Assembly (NCBI GenBank): GCA_030295235.1
Contig: AP026164.1
Span: forward strand, 1,674,001 to 1,738,000
Length of the DNA: 64,000 bases
Source of the DNA: Fistulifera solaris
Lineage: Eukaryota > Bacillariophyta > Bacillariophyceae > Naviculales > Stauroneidaceae
Direction of reading: 5' to 3'
This document shows, piece by piece, positions 34,923 through 44,689 of this stretch (positions are counted from its first letter, which is position 1; every line of letters starts with the position of its first letter). The position numbers were made by a program, and so were the translations under genes. The notes beneath the pieces were generated by a model. It did not search any database, was not told the DNA's origin, and saw nothing but the letters and a program-made list of their open reading frames with translations.

Positions 34923-36380
34923 TCACGTCCAAATCCTCTCCCCACGAGCTATTACGTCAAACCAATCCACCTTTTCATCATCTTCGTTTTTACGAAGCAA
35001 AAGAATTCTCCGTCCAGCTCGATTCAAACGCAAGTAGAACTGAATTTTCGACAAAATGGATCGCAATTCCAACGACTGGAAGAACGTATCAAATTTCAAA
35101 TCTTCCAGCTCGTAGTTATTTCGCAAACCCTCCGCGAGTATCTCTAGTTGCTGTCGGTTCCAAATTTTGGGCTGTTTCGGATCATCCATGTGAATACAAC
35201 GGAGAGGCGACAAGTTTTTCTCCAACATATGAGCCCACGATGTCGCGGTGCGTTCATTCGCCACCAAGCTGCCGTTGACAATGAGGCGCTCCAGGCAGGA
35301 CGAATGGTCCAACGAGCTCATCGCGCTTAGCATTTCATTAATGCGGTGATCGTTGATATCACAATAACTGATATTGATCGCTTTCAATTTACGACATACG
35401 GCCGGTTGAAACAATCGCAACAGCGCCGGCGTACCCATGCGGTAATTTCCGCAAACCAATAACTCACCCAGCGGAAAGGACCTAGCCGCAATCGCTGGAG
35501 CCAAAGCCGCGGCTGTTTTCGGGTCCATATCGCACAAGCTCAAGTCGAGCGTCTTGGTGATGGGTGCCTGACAGAGAATCGACACACCGTGCGGGCCCAA
35601 GGACCGGTTGCTCCGGACGACGAGTTCTTCCAGCCCCCCGCGAATGTGCAGAAAATCGGCCAGCATCACCGCATGAGAATCTTGCATGCCGACGTCGTGT
35701 AATTGTAAGCTTTTCAGACGCGGAAAGTACGATCCTCTCAGCTGGATTAACACGCGGCTGATAATGCAATGATCGCAGGTAGAAGAGAAACGATCCGGTA
35801 TCGTTTTGGTGGCGCCTCTTTGGGAGGAAGACCGAGTTGAACTAGTACTCGTAGATCGGACGGATTCTGAATAAGTGACAGGTACGGTGATCTCGCAACA
35901 TAGTTTCCCCAGCGGATTGCGTCGCAGAACTTGAACACAACGTAGATCAAGTGTCTCCAAAGTGGATGCTTGGTTGTGCACCAACAATCGTAGTAGACTT
36001 TCGGGCAACCAGTCATCTAGAATGAGTTGTAAGGACACAAGTCTCGTGTATTTCGCGACCGCCCGCACCAGAATGCACATGGCGTCGCGACTGGAATGAC
36101 GCCAACCGATCGCGACATGTCGTAACGAGGTGTTGTGACGCAAGGCCCGTTCCAGTTTCGCGGCATTGCGGGTGCTCGTGAGATAATCATCATTTTCCTC
36201 TCCGAATCCCACCTTCAGTTTCGTCAGCTCATTGTGTTTGAGTCTCCAGCACAAATCATCCAGAGTGGTGGGCTCTTCCGCGGTCGATATCCGTTTCTGC
36301 CGGAGGAACGAAGGCTTCCATCGCAAGTGTTCTACAACAAATTTGTTACTCGTCTGATACGTTAACATAGAGAGCGCCAT
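34923..36380 (-). CDS. Leucine-rich repeat protein
   Basis: An intact frame of 485 aa from ATG 36380. No signal peptide or membrane segment is visible. Repeats of the ribonuclease-inhibitor type run from ~residue 80 to 440: LERALRHNTSLRHVAIG, STLETLDLRCVQVL, LKSLQLHDVGMQDSHAVMLA, ITKTLDLSLCDMDPKTAAAL, KLKAINISYCDINDHRINEML and ELEDLKFDTFF. A Ser/Thr-rich insert near residue 180 interrupts the array. Such intracellular LRR proteins are numerous in diatoms and usually act as protein-binding scaffolds; partner unknown. It converges on the prolyl hydroxylase gene, 142 bp away. Confidence 0.7.
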   Translation of the reverse strand: MALSMLTYQTSNKFVVEHLRWKPSFLRQKRISTAEEPTTLDDLCWRLKHNELTKLKVGFGEENDDYLTSTRNAAKLERALRHNTSLRHVAIGWRHSSRDAMCILVRAVAKYTRLVSLQLILDDWLPESLLRLLVHNQASTLETLDLRCVQVLRRNPLGKLCCEITVPVTYSESVRSTSTSSTRSSSQRGATKTIPDRFSSTCDHCIISRVLIQLRGSYFPRLKSLQLHDVGMQDSHAVMLADFLHIRGGLEELVVRSNRSLGPHGVSILCQAPITKTLDLSLCDMDPKTAAALAPAIAARSFPLGELLVCGNYRMGTPALLRLFQPAVCRKLKAINISYCDINDHRINEMLSAMSSLDHSSCLERLIVNGSLVANERTATSWAHMLEKNLSPLRCIHMDDPKQPKIWNRQQLEILAEGLRNNYELEDLKFDTFFQSLELRSILSKIQFYLRLNRAGRRILLLRKNEDDEKVDWFDVIARGERIWT

Positions 36381-37088
36381 TCTTTAGGAATAAATAGCGA
36401 AGCCCGTCAACGACACCTTGACCAGACCTCGCCAGAGATGAGAGCAGTCTCAGTGCTACGGCTTCGTATTTCGTTTGTTTTGCATTTCAAAATGCATTCA
36501 TTTGCATTCTCGAGACTTCGCATAGATCCGAGCTCCGAGTGTTGTCAAGTTTGGGTGGAGAAATGACTACTAAACTTTTTGCACGATAGAGAAGAACAAT
36601 TGGTATTTGGTATTGTATAAATGCCAGTCTCAGTCACGCACCTTGCAGCTTGCAGTACCATAATAACGTCTCCGTAACCTCCAATAGTTTTGTATAGAAA
36701 TATTTCAATGTGTCATCAACGTCGCGTTTCGCGGTTCCCTTCTCCCTTCTTCCGATCCGGCTGACGCAGGAAACAGGACTTGTTCTTCAGGAAAGGTCTA
36801 TTTTATCTCAAGTTTACGGTTTTACGAGATTGAGTTTCATGATCATCATCATCATCATGACGTTGTTCGTCTTTCACAATGAAGGAGACAAAACCGGCCG
36901 CTCCGGTCAAATTATTGATGTTTGATGAAGTCAGCAATGTATACTATGGGAGACGCACGCCCCTCTGCTTGGTACATTTTCTACGGGGGCCTACGTGAAT
37001 GTACACTTTTTCCCGCACTTTCTTACTAGTGTGTCTAGTTGCAGAAGACGCGCTCAATAAGCTTGCAAGTTTCTTCTTTTTAACAGTA
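36381..37088. other. Intergenic, no gene seen
   Basis: About 700 bp between the LRR gene start and the HslU 3' end. A (CAT)n-like run near 36843-36858 is the only simple repeat. Open frames are short. Confidence 0.45.
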
Positions 37089-38656
37089 TTATAAAATGAA
37101 TTTGGACAAGTCTAACTTTTGCGTAACCGACGACATGCGCTCCTGCACCAAGGCAACATCTACTGTCAAAGTTTCTCCTTCCGACTCGGCAGCTTGAAAG
37201 CTAAGCTCTTCCATAATACGCTCCATGACCGTGTGCAATCGTCGCGCTCCGATGTTTTCTACGGTTTGATTCAGTTTCGCGGCCATGCGTGCCATTTCCC
37301 GAATCGCGGCATCTTCAAACACCAGCGTGACCCCCTCGGTGGCCAGCAATTCGACTTGCTGTCGCACCAAATTGGCGACTGGTTCTGTCAAAATGCGATA
37401 CAAATCTTCTTCTGTCAAGCCTTTTAATTCCACTTGAATAGGCAATCGCCCCTGTAACTCTGGTAGCATGTCACTTGGCTTCACGGTATGAAAGGCGCCC
37501 GACTATTACAGAAAAGAGAAAAGCATACCGGTAAGAATTTAACGAGCCGTTCCTTTCGTCTTTCTTTATCAAAATCTCCATCATGCTCTTACCGCAATAA
37601 ACAAGATATAATCCGTTTTAACATTTCCGTGTCGTGTATTGATAGTAGTGCCTTCGATTAAGGGTAGCAAGTCACGTTGCACACCCTCTGCAGAAGCATC
37701 CGTACTCTTGGAACGGTACGAATCACGGGACGAACATATCTTATCAATTTCATCAATAAAGACAATACCAGACTCTTCTACTGCCATAATGGCTTCTTTC
37801 TTCAAATCAACAGTCTCGAGCAACTGATCCAGTTCCACTTGTAGCAGAATTTCCCGAGCTTGCGATATCGGCACTTTTTTGCGCTCCGTGGCCTGTTTCT
37901 TCCCACCTCCCGCACTGGATACACGCTGCCACAAGTCGGACATGGCCACAATGTTTGGATTCAACGTATCTCCCCCTCCCATATCACTGCTGTTGTTTTG
38001 TAACGGCACATCAATTTCAATTTCTTGATCGTCCAATATTCCCTGCTGCAGCATGTCACGAAAGGAGTCGTGTGCCCGGGCCGAGTCGGATTTGTCTTTA
38101 CTGGAAGGACCCGTGAGAAGATGCAGCAATCGTTCTTCGACTTGCACTTTCGCTTGTTCGCGTAATTTTTCCGTCCATACTTTTTTCGTCAATTGCATCG
38201 AAACATCCATCAAATCACGGATTATTTGATCGACATCGCGTCCATGATAACCCACTTCGGTGAATTTCGTCGCTTCAACTTTCAAAAGGGAGCGTCGTGA
38301 ATTTGTGCCATCCGACGAGCGACTTCGGTCTTTCCGCAGCCGGTGGGACCGACCAGCAACACATTGCGTGGCGTCACTTCCGGACGTAAATCGTCCGGCA
38401 GTTGTTGTCGACGCCATCGATTTCGTAAGGCAATTGCCACCGCGCGTTTCGCATCCGCTTGACCCACAATGTGACGATTCAATTCAGCGACTACTTCGGA
38501 TGGTTTCATGTTGACTTTGAGGGGATTGGGAGGATCGGCGGCAGCTAATTTCGCAGAAGAGGAGTCATCATACCGAGGTACAGCCGATGCGAAGCCACGG
38601 AGCACCGAGCGATGCGGCGGAGCTCTCACTAAAATTACCAGTCGACTGACGTTCAT
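37089..38656 (-). CDS. hslU: HslU (ClpY) ATPase of the mitochondrial HslVU protease (one frame break)
   Basis: Exon 1 is 37593-38656 and exon 2 is 37089-37502 (90-bp GT-AG intron; join [16 protein letters not shown]). About 492 aa with an Arg-rich mitochondrial presequence from ATG 38656. Marks: [20 protein letters not shown], Walker [35 protein letters not shown], the insertion I-domain, Walker [24 protein letters not shown], and sensor/arginine regions [17 protein letters not shown]. It unfolds substrates for the HslV peptidase in the matrix; HslV itself is not in this window. The frame breaks at 38284-38287, a T4 run on the coding strand; one more T gives [13 protein letters not shown]. 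Confidence 0.92.
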
Positions 38657-39174
38657 CTTTTTGTATGTAAAGAGAACGCAAACAAGCAATCTTTTGTCGT
38701 TCTATTGTGAAGAAAAGCTAGCTATCAAGGCTGACAGGAAGTGCGGCATCAAGAACCGTCCGTCTGTTCATCATACTTCTCCTTCCGCACGTCTCTTTCT
38801 TCTTCGTTCGTTTGCTATCTACTTTGTCTGACGCCTCAGCGAATGAGTATACCCTAAGGAGTACAAGTTATCAGCAGTATCGGGTTTCATACTTCATCAT
38901 TCTCGCTGCGATATATCTAGGGCTACGTATAAATAATAATATCCAAGCACATGCCAAATGCCAACAACATCTAGCTCGCGAACTAGAGATCAGACTCTGG
39001 GGTGGTAACTAGACTGAAAGCGCAATGAATTAGGGTAACTGATTGGACTGATTGGACGTTTTTCTGTCTAGGCATCCTGACTCGACATTGTCAAAGTGAT
39101 TGGCTAGAGTAACGCGACAGCCTGACAATCTAAAATCGTCCCATTGAATTATCACAGTCTTTAGTAAGCGACAG
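38657..39174. other. Intergenic, no gene seen
   Basis: About 520 bp between two minus-strand genes; HslU promoter and AMP deaminase 3' end. The tandem phrase CTGATTGGACTGATTGGA occurs at 39040-39057. Confidence 0.45.
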
Positions 39175-41364
39175 TTACAGCTGATTCTGTTCGGGGAATG
39201 CAGGGACCTCATCGAAATTTTCGAACAAAACATCTCTATGAGCATCACGGGCCAAGCCAAACTGCACTTTCATTTCCTGCAACACGCGGTTGCCCTTGCC
39301 CGCCGCAATAAGATGCACCAACATGTGCTCGAGCGCCAAGTGCTCGGCGCGGAATTTAGCACGAATCAATGGCACGTGCGTAATGTGTTCGTCACAGAAC
39401 GTCAATCCCTTTTCGAAATCAGGTCCCAGCCACTGCTTCTTGAATTCGCGCTCAAATCCCGATTGTAGTACCGAGTTACGAGCGACTTCCATCATGTCGG
39501 TCATGGACAAGTCAAAAGTTGCACGAGCTACCGAGTACTCTTCCAATAAAGCATCGTCCGACATATGAAACAAAAGTGGATCATCTGTCGACAAGGTTAC
39601 ATTCAATCCACGACGAAAGAATTTCGAAAAGGGATTGTCGGCCATTTTACGAAACAAAAAGTTGTTCGACAAGGGACTGATCGACAAACCAACTTGATCC
39701 AAGTAATACAAATACTGCAGACTGACTTGTGAATCCAACAAAATGCCGTGATTGATCGAATCACACAACATGTACGATGCCGCCAAATGCATCGAATCGC
39801 CCGTCTCTCCCGCGTGAGGACGAAAGGCAATGGTATTCAATCCACGTGCCTGGCGGAGTCGATTCAGGACGTGTAAGTTCGCCCAAATGTAATACAACTG
39901 CCACTGATAACAGGGAGTCTTAGAATCTGTCCAATGTTCCGGTTCTATGGGTCCACAATGCGTTTCCAATACACCTTCGTCATCGACCGAATCAAAACCG
40001 ACAATGTGTTGCAAGCACTGTGCAATTTCGGGATGCTTGTCCGGGTGCAACGTGGCTTCAAACATGGGAATGAATATATTGTCCAGCATGTCTTGAAAGG
40101 ACCGTGGTGGCTCTCCTTCCTGGACCGGTTTACGACTGTAGATACGCCAAAGACGCGGAATTTGAATCAACCAACGATTGTTGGGTGACACCATATTCCC
40201 ACCTTTTGTATCTTCCGTGGCCGGCCAGTCGTGCATCATCCAACACGCCAAATCGTACCATTCGTGACGCTCCATTCCATAAATGCTTAAGCGCAGCTCA
40301 CAGGCGGAATTATGTCCCTTCGACATTTCGTGCCGCTGCAACACTATTTTGAGGAGTTCGGCAAAGTAGCGTCCTTGCATGTGATTGTTGGTTTTGAGAA
40401 AAATCCGACGCATATCGGCCAATCGGAACGGTGAGATCTTGTCATTGAAATTATCAAAGCGCTGATACACCGAGTAGTCCGCCAATACATTAAAGGCATC
40501 GATGGTCAAATGATCCATATCCAATCCCGCATCTTGATAGACTTGTCGTAAGGTCGTACCATCGGCATTGACCGCCGTGTCCCCTTCGTTTTGTAATTTC
40601 GTGCGCACAAAGTGCACAAACTGTTTCGCACTCGGTGCGGCTGCCGCATGAATGTGATTGTCAATCTTCATGGTCCGATAAAAGTCGGTCCCCAACAAAT
40701 TGGATTGTTCTTCCATTTCGATAGTACTATTTAAGGTGGTGTGCATTTTGTACGACGTCGAAAGGATTTGGAGGCGTTGGAAACAAAAGGATCGCATGGC
40801 ACCTTCCGATACCCACGTCACCAAATTGGCATAATCCTTACAGAAATCGACAATGGAAGGCACTTGCACGAGAGATTCATTCTGCCAGAGCAATTGCACG
40901 ACACCTCCTTTCATTTGAAATTGCAAGGCATCGTCTTGCAATTGTGCGGCATCCTTCTTCACCAAAGTACCGGTACCACCGAAATACTGTTGTCGAAGAT
41001 ACCGTGCCGCTTGAATGTGTTGACAAGCGACTTCACTTTCGGAAGTAATGGAACCGGCGCCGTAAAAGACCAACGAACGCGTAAAGGATAAGGTCTCACG
41101 ATACGGCCAAGCGGCTCCATCGGTCGGACGTTCCCGGGCGGGTGGATCTTCTTCGAGTTGTAGTCGTGTTCGTTTGTTTCGTTGTTTGTCACTGTCCTTG
41201 TCGTCGTCATGATGAATGACGGGTCCTTCATCGTCCGTATCGTAGCGCATACTGTTCCGCAATAAGGCTGGTGCCGATCGCAGATAGTTGATGGGATCTG
41301 GTGGTCCGCCGGCCAAATTGACGAAACTGTCGGGGGAAGGCAGTGACGACGACGACGACGACAT
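39175..41364 (-). CDS. AMPD: AMP deaminase
   Basis: An intact frame of ~729 aa from ATG 41364, starting with a Ser run encoded by a short trinucleotide repeat. The C-terminal ~550 residues are the amidohydrolase fold of AMP deaminase: metal-binding KIDNHIHAAAAPSAKQF, LRQVYQDAGLDMDHLTIDA, the catalytic His/Glu segment FRPHAGETGD, SPLSNNFLFRKM, and VTLSTDDPLLFHMSDDALLEEY, then ARNSVLQSGF. It converts AMP to IMP and ammonia in the cytosol and sets the adenylate pool. No membrane anchor is seen (some AMPDs have one). Confidence 0.95.
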   Translation of the reverse strand: MSSSSSSLPSPDSFVNLAGGPPDPINYLRSAPALLRNSMRYDTDDEGPVIHHDDDKDSDKQRNKRTRLQLEEDPPARERPTDGAAWPYRETLSFTRSLVFYGAGSITSESEVACQHIQAARYLRQQYFGGTGTLVKKDAAQLQDDALQFQMKGGVVQLLWQNESLVQVPSIVDFCKDYANLVTWVSEGAMRSFCFQRLQILSTSYKMHTTLNSTIEMEEQSNLLGTDFYRTMKIDNHIHAAAAPSAKQFVHFVRTKLQNEGDTAVNADGTTLRQVYQDAGLDMDHLTIDAFNVLADYSVYQRFDNFNDKISPFRLADMRRIFLKTNNHMQGRYFAELLKIVLQRHEMSKGHNSACELRLSIYGMERHEWYDLACWMMHDWPATEDTKGGNMVSPNNRWLIQIPRLWRIYSRKPVQEGEPPRSFQDMLDNIFIPMFEATLHPDKHPEIAQCLQHIVGFDSVDDEGVLETHCGPIEPEHWTDSKTPCYQWQLYYIWANLHVLNRLRQARGLNTIAFRPHAGETGDSMHLAASYMLCDSINHGILLDSQVSLQYLYYLDQVGLSISPLSNNFLFRKMADNPFSKFFRRGLNVTLSTDDPLLFHMSDDALLEEYSVARATFDLSMTDMMEVARNSVLQSGFEREFKKQWLGPDFEKGLTFCDEHITHVPLIRAKFRAEHLALEHMLVHLIAAGKGNRVLQEMKVQFGLARDAHRDVLFENFDEVPAFPEQNQL

Positions 41365-41845
41365 GATGATGAGATTATTTGTTGCTAACAAGGAAACTTA
41401 AAACAACAACAAAAAAGGAGACGAGCTTTTTGCCCGGAGTGAAGGTAAGGTTGATTGATTCCTTTATTATTTTTGTTTGATTAGGTGTTGTAATAATATT
41501 ATGATAGGTTAGTTATAATAATACCAGTAGAGACTCGTTTGTGAAACAATTTCCTGCGCTCTCGTCGTCCCCATTCCCCATTCCCAATTCTTCACACCAA
41601 CGAATGCTGGAGCGACAAGTGTTTGAGAGTCAAGACGAACGATCCGCAACGAGTTTCGATACCAGTAAGGAATCAATCACGTACTACGTAGTATTGTTAC
41701 TGTCGTTGTAACTCCTGTAAATAATAATATTGAACAAAATCTCTAATAACAATAATAATCTATACGGTCGGTTGGTTGAATTCTGTCATCCAAAAGAGAT
41801 AACGACACCTTAACATTCCCTCTGACATCATGAAGCACCTTTCGT
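41365..41845. other. Intergenic, AT-rich
   Basis: About 480 bp with many ATAATA stretches (41490-41530, 41715-41760) and the palindrome TACTACGTAGTA near 41679-41690. No gene seen. Confidence 0.45.
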
Positions 41846-42382
41846 TTACTTTGACTCAAGTACGGCCTTGGCTTTTTCTATACATGATCCATCATTGTGT
41901 GTTTCTCCTTGGTAACAATCCTCCTTGGATTCCGGAATATACACAAACTCTTCGTCGGCTTCTTCCACATTATTTCTTTCTTCCGTCTCCGCGTTCTCTA
42001 CCACAACAATCCCCGCTTGTTCCAAATTTCGTTTCCGTAATTTCGCTTCTTTTTGTTTTTCTCGCTTACGTTTCCGTTTTTCGGTCCGTGCCGCACATTC
42101 TGCCGCGTCGCGTTGCCGTTGTTGTTCGAAGGCACGCGCGGCCGCTTGTTCCTGTGCGGTACGTTGCAATTGCGCTTGACGTTGCATTTCCCGGGCCCGG
42201 GCTTGTCGATAAATGTGAAATTCTCCCGATCCGGCACCGGCAGTGGAACCATACGGATTGACGACTTTTTCCGGTTGGACGGATGTTGTTGTTGTCGTTA
42301 ATGGCTTCACCTGTTCGTACGGAACTGTGCGTTTGTCGGACGCCGTGTCGGTATAGGTTTGAACGGATGAAAAGCGGCCCAT
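41846..42382 (-). CDS. PRKRIP1: PRKRIP1-like spliceosomal protein (DUF1168)
   Basis: A 178-aa frame from ATG 42382 (MGRFSSVQTYTDTASD). The open frame extends upstream to 42544, but the hydrophobic extra part looks like 5' UTR. The family signature GSTAGAGSGEFHIYRQARAREMQRQ is followed by a long basic helix (RKRKREKQKEAKLRKRNLEQ) and an acidic tail (EEADEEFVYIPES). This matches PRKR-interacting protein 1, a small component of the catalytic spliceosome that contacts U2 snRNP. Nuclear. Length equals the human protein within a few residues. The frame is clean. Confidence 0.85.
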   Translation of the reverse strand: MGRFSSVQTYTDTASDKRTVPYEQVKPLTTTTTSVQPEKVVNPYGSTAGAGSGEFHIYRQARAREMQRQAQLQRTAQEQAAARAFEQQRQRDAAECAARTEKRKRKREKQKEAKLRKRNLEQAGIVVVENAETEERNNVEEADEEFVYIPESKEDCYQGETHNDGSCIEKAKAVLESK

Positions 42383-42833
42383 TTTGTTCCAAGAACCTTC
42401 TTTTGCAGAAAACTGTGTTGGACGAAAGAATGGAAAAGGAGTGGACTGGAAGAGATAAACAAGAGCAATCATAAATACGTAGTACAGTAATATGTTTTTG
42501 GTTTGTTCTTGTAGCGTGCCTTTTGCTGTTTTGCACAACGACAAGGATAACGGATGGATGGCAAGGCGGGTGTCGCACTATTCATTCATTACTCTGGAGT
42601 ATAATATTTTCATTCCGATAATGATTCTTCATTCGACTTTCCGAGTGGATGAAGAATGAGTCCCGGTCTGAAAGTACGATGACCGCATACTTGTACTGTA
42701 TTGGTACCGCCTCGCAGCTCATTATTCCTTTATTTGCACTGTGCACTGTGCACAGAAGCAACTATAACATATCAAATAATCAAATAATCAATCAAAGAGA
42801 ATGGCGATCATACGATAAAACTAATCCTAAAAG
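42383..42833. promoter_or_regulatory. Divergent promoter region PRKRIP1 / split glycosyltransferase
   Basis: This 451-bp head-to-head interval should hold the promoter of PRKRIP1 and the original promoter of the transposon-split gene that begins at 42834. It contains the small repeat CACTGTGCACTGTGCACAG near 42738-42756. Confidence 0.4.
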
Positions 42834-42926
42834 ATGCATCGAAGTCGGTTTCTCAACAAGACTTCCAGCCCCGGCAAAGTGCCGATAATCAGAAGCATTA
42901 ACAACACGAAATACAAAGTATCGTCC
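42834..42926 (+). pseudogene. 5' coding piece of glycosyltransferase-like gene, cut by the MULE
   Basis: ATG 42834 opens a frame of 31 codons (MHRSRFLNKTSSPGKVPIIR...) that runs exactly into the left target-site duplication (GTA TCG TCC = V-S-S, 42918-42926). The right copy of the duplication (48773-48781) resumes in the same frame and leads to SSSPSSRFLIFVGFGIVGLFL, a membrane anchor, then the lumenal domain. So this is the cytosolic tail of a type II membrane protein whose gene has been interrupted by the transposon. A host gene; the uninterrupted version would encode about 436 aa. Confidence 0.75.
42918..42926. repeat. MULE target-site duplication, left
   Basis: GTATCGTCC directly precedes the left terminal repeat and is repeated exactly at 48773-48781. 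A 9-bp duplication is characteristic of Mutator-like elements. Confidence 0.9.
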
Positions 42927-43056
42927 GGGAGACTTCCGTTAGGTCTCCAACCAGGGTGAACCTCTTCCGATAGCTCTCCCGTTAGGAGAGACGTTAACTG
43001 ACTACATTCAACTTTACAGTAGAGTACGCGCCATTGGATGTGGTACTAATTACTTA
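42927..43056 (+). repeat. MULE terminal inverted repeat, left
   Basis: 130 bp beginning GGGAGACTTCCGTTAGG and ending TGGTACTAATTACTTA. The reverse complement of 48643-48772 reads the same throughout. It holds internal near-palindromes such as CTCTCCCGTTAGGAGAG. Confidence 0.92.
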
Positions 43057-43159
43057 GAATCTACTTAGGTTGCTCGATAAAGTAACAAAGCCTTATGAAT
43101 GACAGTCCCGGATGATTCATGAATCACCCCTCTAAGATAACCAAATCCTCAATAAACAA

Positions 43160-43320
43160 TAGTCAGCGAAGCGACCGCTCTTGATAAAGAAAAGTCAGCG
43201 AGCGCGACCGCTCTCAATTGTCAATAAAGAAAAACCAGCCTACGTGACCCTGATGCAGCGAGCGCGACCTTCCAATAAAGAAAAACCCAGCCTACGTGAC
43301 CTTCCACCCGATCAAGGCTT
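43160..43320. repeat. MULE subterminal tandem repeats
   Basis: Just inside the left terminal repeat, two motifs alternate: a GTCAGCGA(G)CGCGACCGCTC-type unit (43163, 43193 and a variant at 43257) and AATAAAGAAAAACCAGCCTACGTGACC-type units (43224-43250 and 43274-43301). Subterminal repeats of this kind often bind the transposase. Confidence 0.6.
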
Positions 43321-43421
43321 TCGACGAAAACTACTTCGTGTAAATAATCAAAACCCAATCTACACAATTTCAGTTTCAAACTAGACTTGGTTGATTAATA
43401 TCACACATTACTCTATACGTG

Positions 43422-43967
43422 TCATTCAGCCAATTGAAACATAACATCAAATACAAAAGGTCGGAGATCATCTCCGACTCCAATCTCCGAAATAGAGTCA
43501 AGGAACCATGTCCTCTCATTGAGGGCACGTCGACCATGTTTCAGAATTGTCGCCGCATAAAAACATACATATGGTCCGCAACTATGGCCATCATGTTGCA
43601 ATAGTTTATTGGGAAGACGCATTTCTTGGTATTCCCACGGAGCTAAATCGGGTAATGTTGATTCCTGCTGCTCGCTTGTTGACGCTAAGCATTCTAATTG
43701 CTGCCTCACCGCGCGAATTTAAATAAACCTGAAAGCCAGACAGCATTAGAGTAGTGATCGTCCGGATCTTCGAGGGAGCGAATAAATAACTCGATTATCG
43801 GCATCAACCACCATCAACCACCAGTGCCTCTCCTTGCACATAGGGAATAAATGAATGCCCAAATTGTTCGATTTTGTCATAGAATTCAATGCCACAAACG
43901 CTGAACTAAGCTGCAGTCTACCCTCTCTCTTAATATTTTGGTTGGCGGAATCCCACAGATTACTCAT
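43422..43967 (-). CDS. Ulp1/C48-like cysteine protease of the MULE
   Basis: Two minus-strand pieces (43746-43967 and 43422-43709) carry the parts of a SUMO-protease-type fold in order. The first has GIHLFPMCKERHWWLMVVDADN, with the catalytic His in ERHWW and an Asp in VVDADN or just after. The second has LPNKLLQHDGHSCGPYVCFYA, with the oxyanion Gln (LLQHD) and the nucleophile Cys (SCGPYVC). Spacing fits the Ulp1/C48 family. The short gap between pieces may be an intron or a frame break. A transposon-encoded Ulp1 could act on SUMO or a related modifier to aid transposition or escape silencing; this is inference. Confidence 0.7.
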
Positions 43968-44689
43968 GACATACGACGGGTGTGCAATAACTCCCTCATC
44001 CGTTCACGGTCTTGCTTGTTATGCTTTCAAGGAAACTGTTCACAATCGCGTCATTGAAATAACATTGCGAGTTCATAATTTCAAGGCATTCACTGGTTAT
44101 GGATGCCGTGGCACCACTTAGCACCTTGATATGATGCTTCTTTCCCTCTTCAGGTCGTGGACGACTCAGCGACCTTTATCAACGCCCTTTGCACTGGATT
44201 GCAAAAAGGAGTGACCGAAGAGATCCCCTGGCATCTTCTTTGTTGTAAATCAGATCGTTTCCATTCTTTCTTGTCCCTACAGTGATAAATGATTCTATTC
44301 CACTTCTTTCCTTTTGCTGTCTCTGCAAGAGTATTCCGCGACGCGTGGATTGCAATATTGTTCTCACTCACAAGTCCTCGCTGGTTTGCTTCCCTTGCGT
44401 TTTCGGGTTGAAGCCCTTCTTTTCATCGTTAAATCATTTGTTTCCGTTTTCCGTAAATGATTCTGGAATATCAAACTCGTGTTCTTGAACCAAACAATTT
44501 AATTGCTCAATGGTTCCCACAAATGGATAAGCTGTGTCGTAAAAATAGGATACGATCTTTGATGGTTCATCAGTAATGACTGGGGGTTGCAAAGGGGCTA
44601 CTCCAATTTGCCTTACTTGTTGTCGACGTAATGAAAATTGATTTTCATTTCTGGGATCTACAATCTTACACGTCTCAGGTCGAAGGGTG

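Noticed and set aside
43181-43384. Plus-strand frame in the left transposon end
   Set aside because: It is made from the subterminal repeats and has no protein-like composition.
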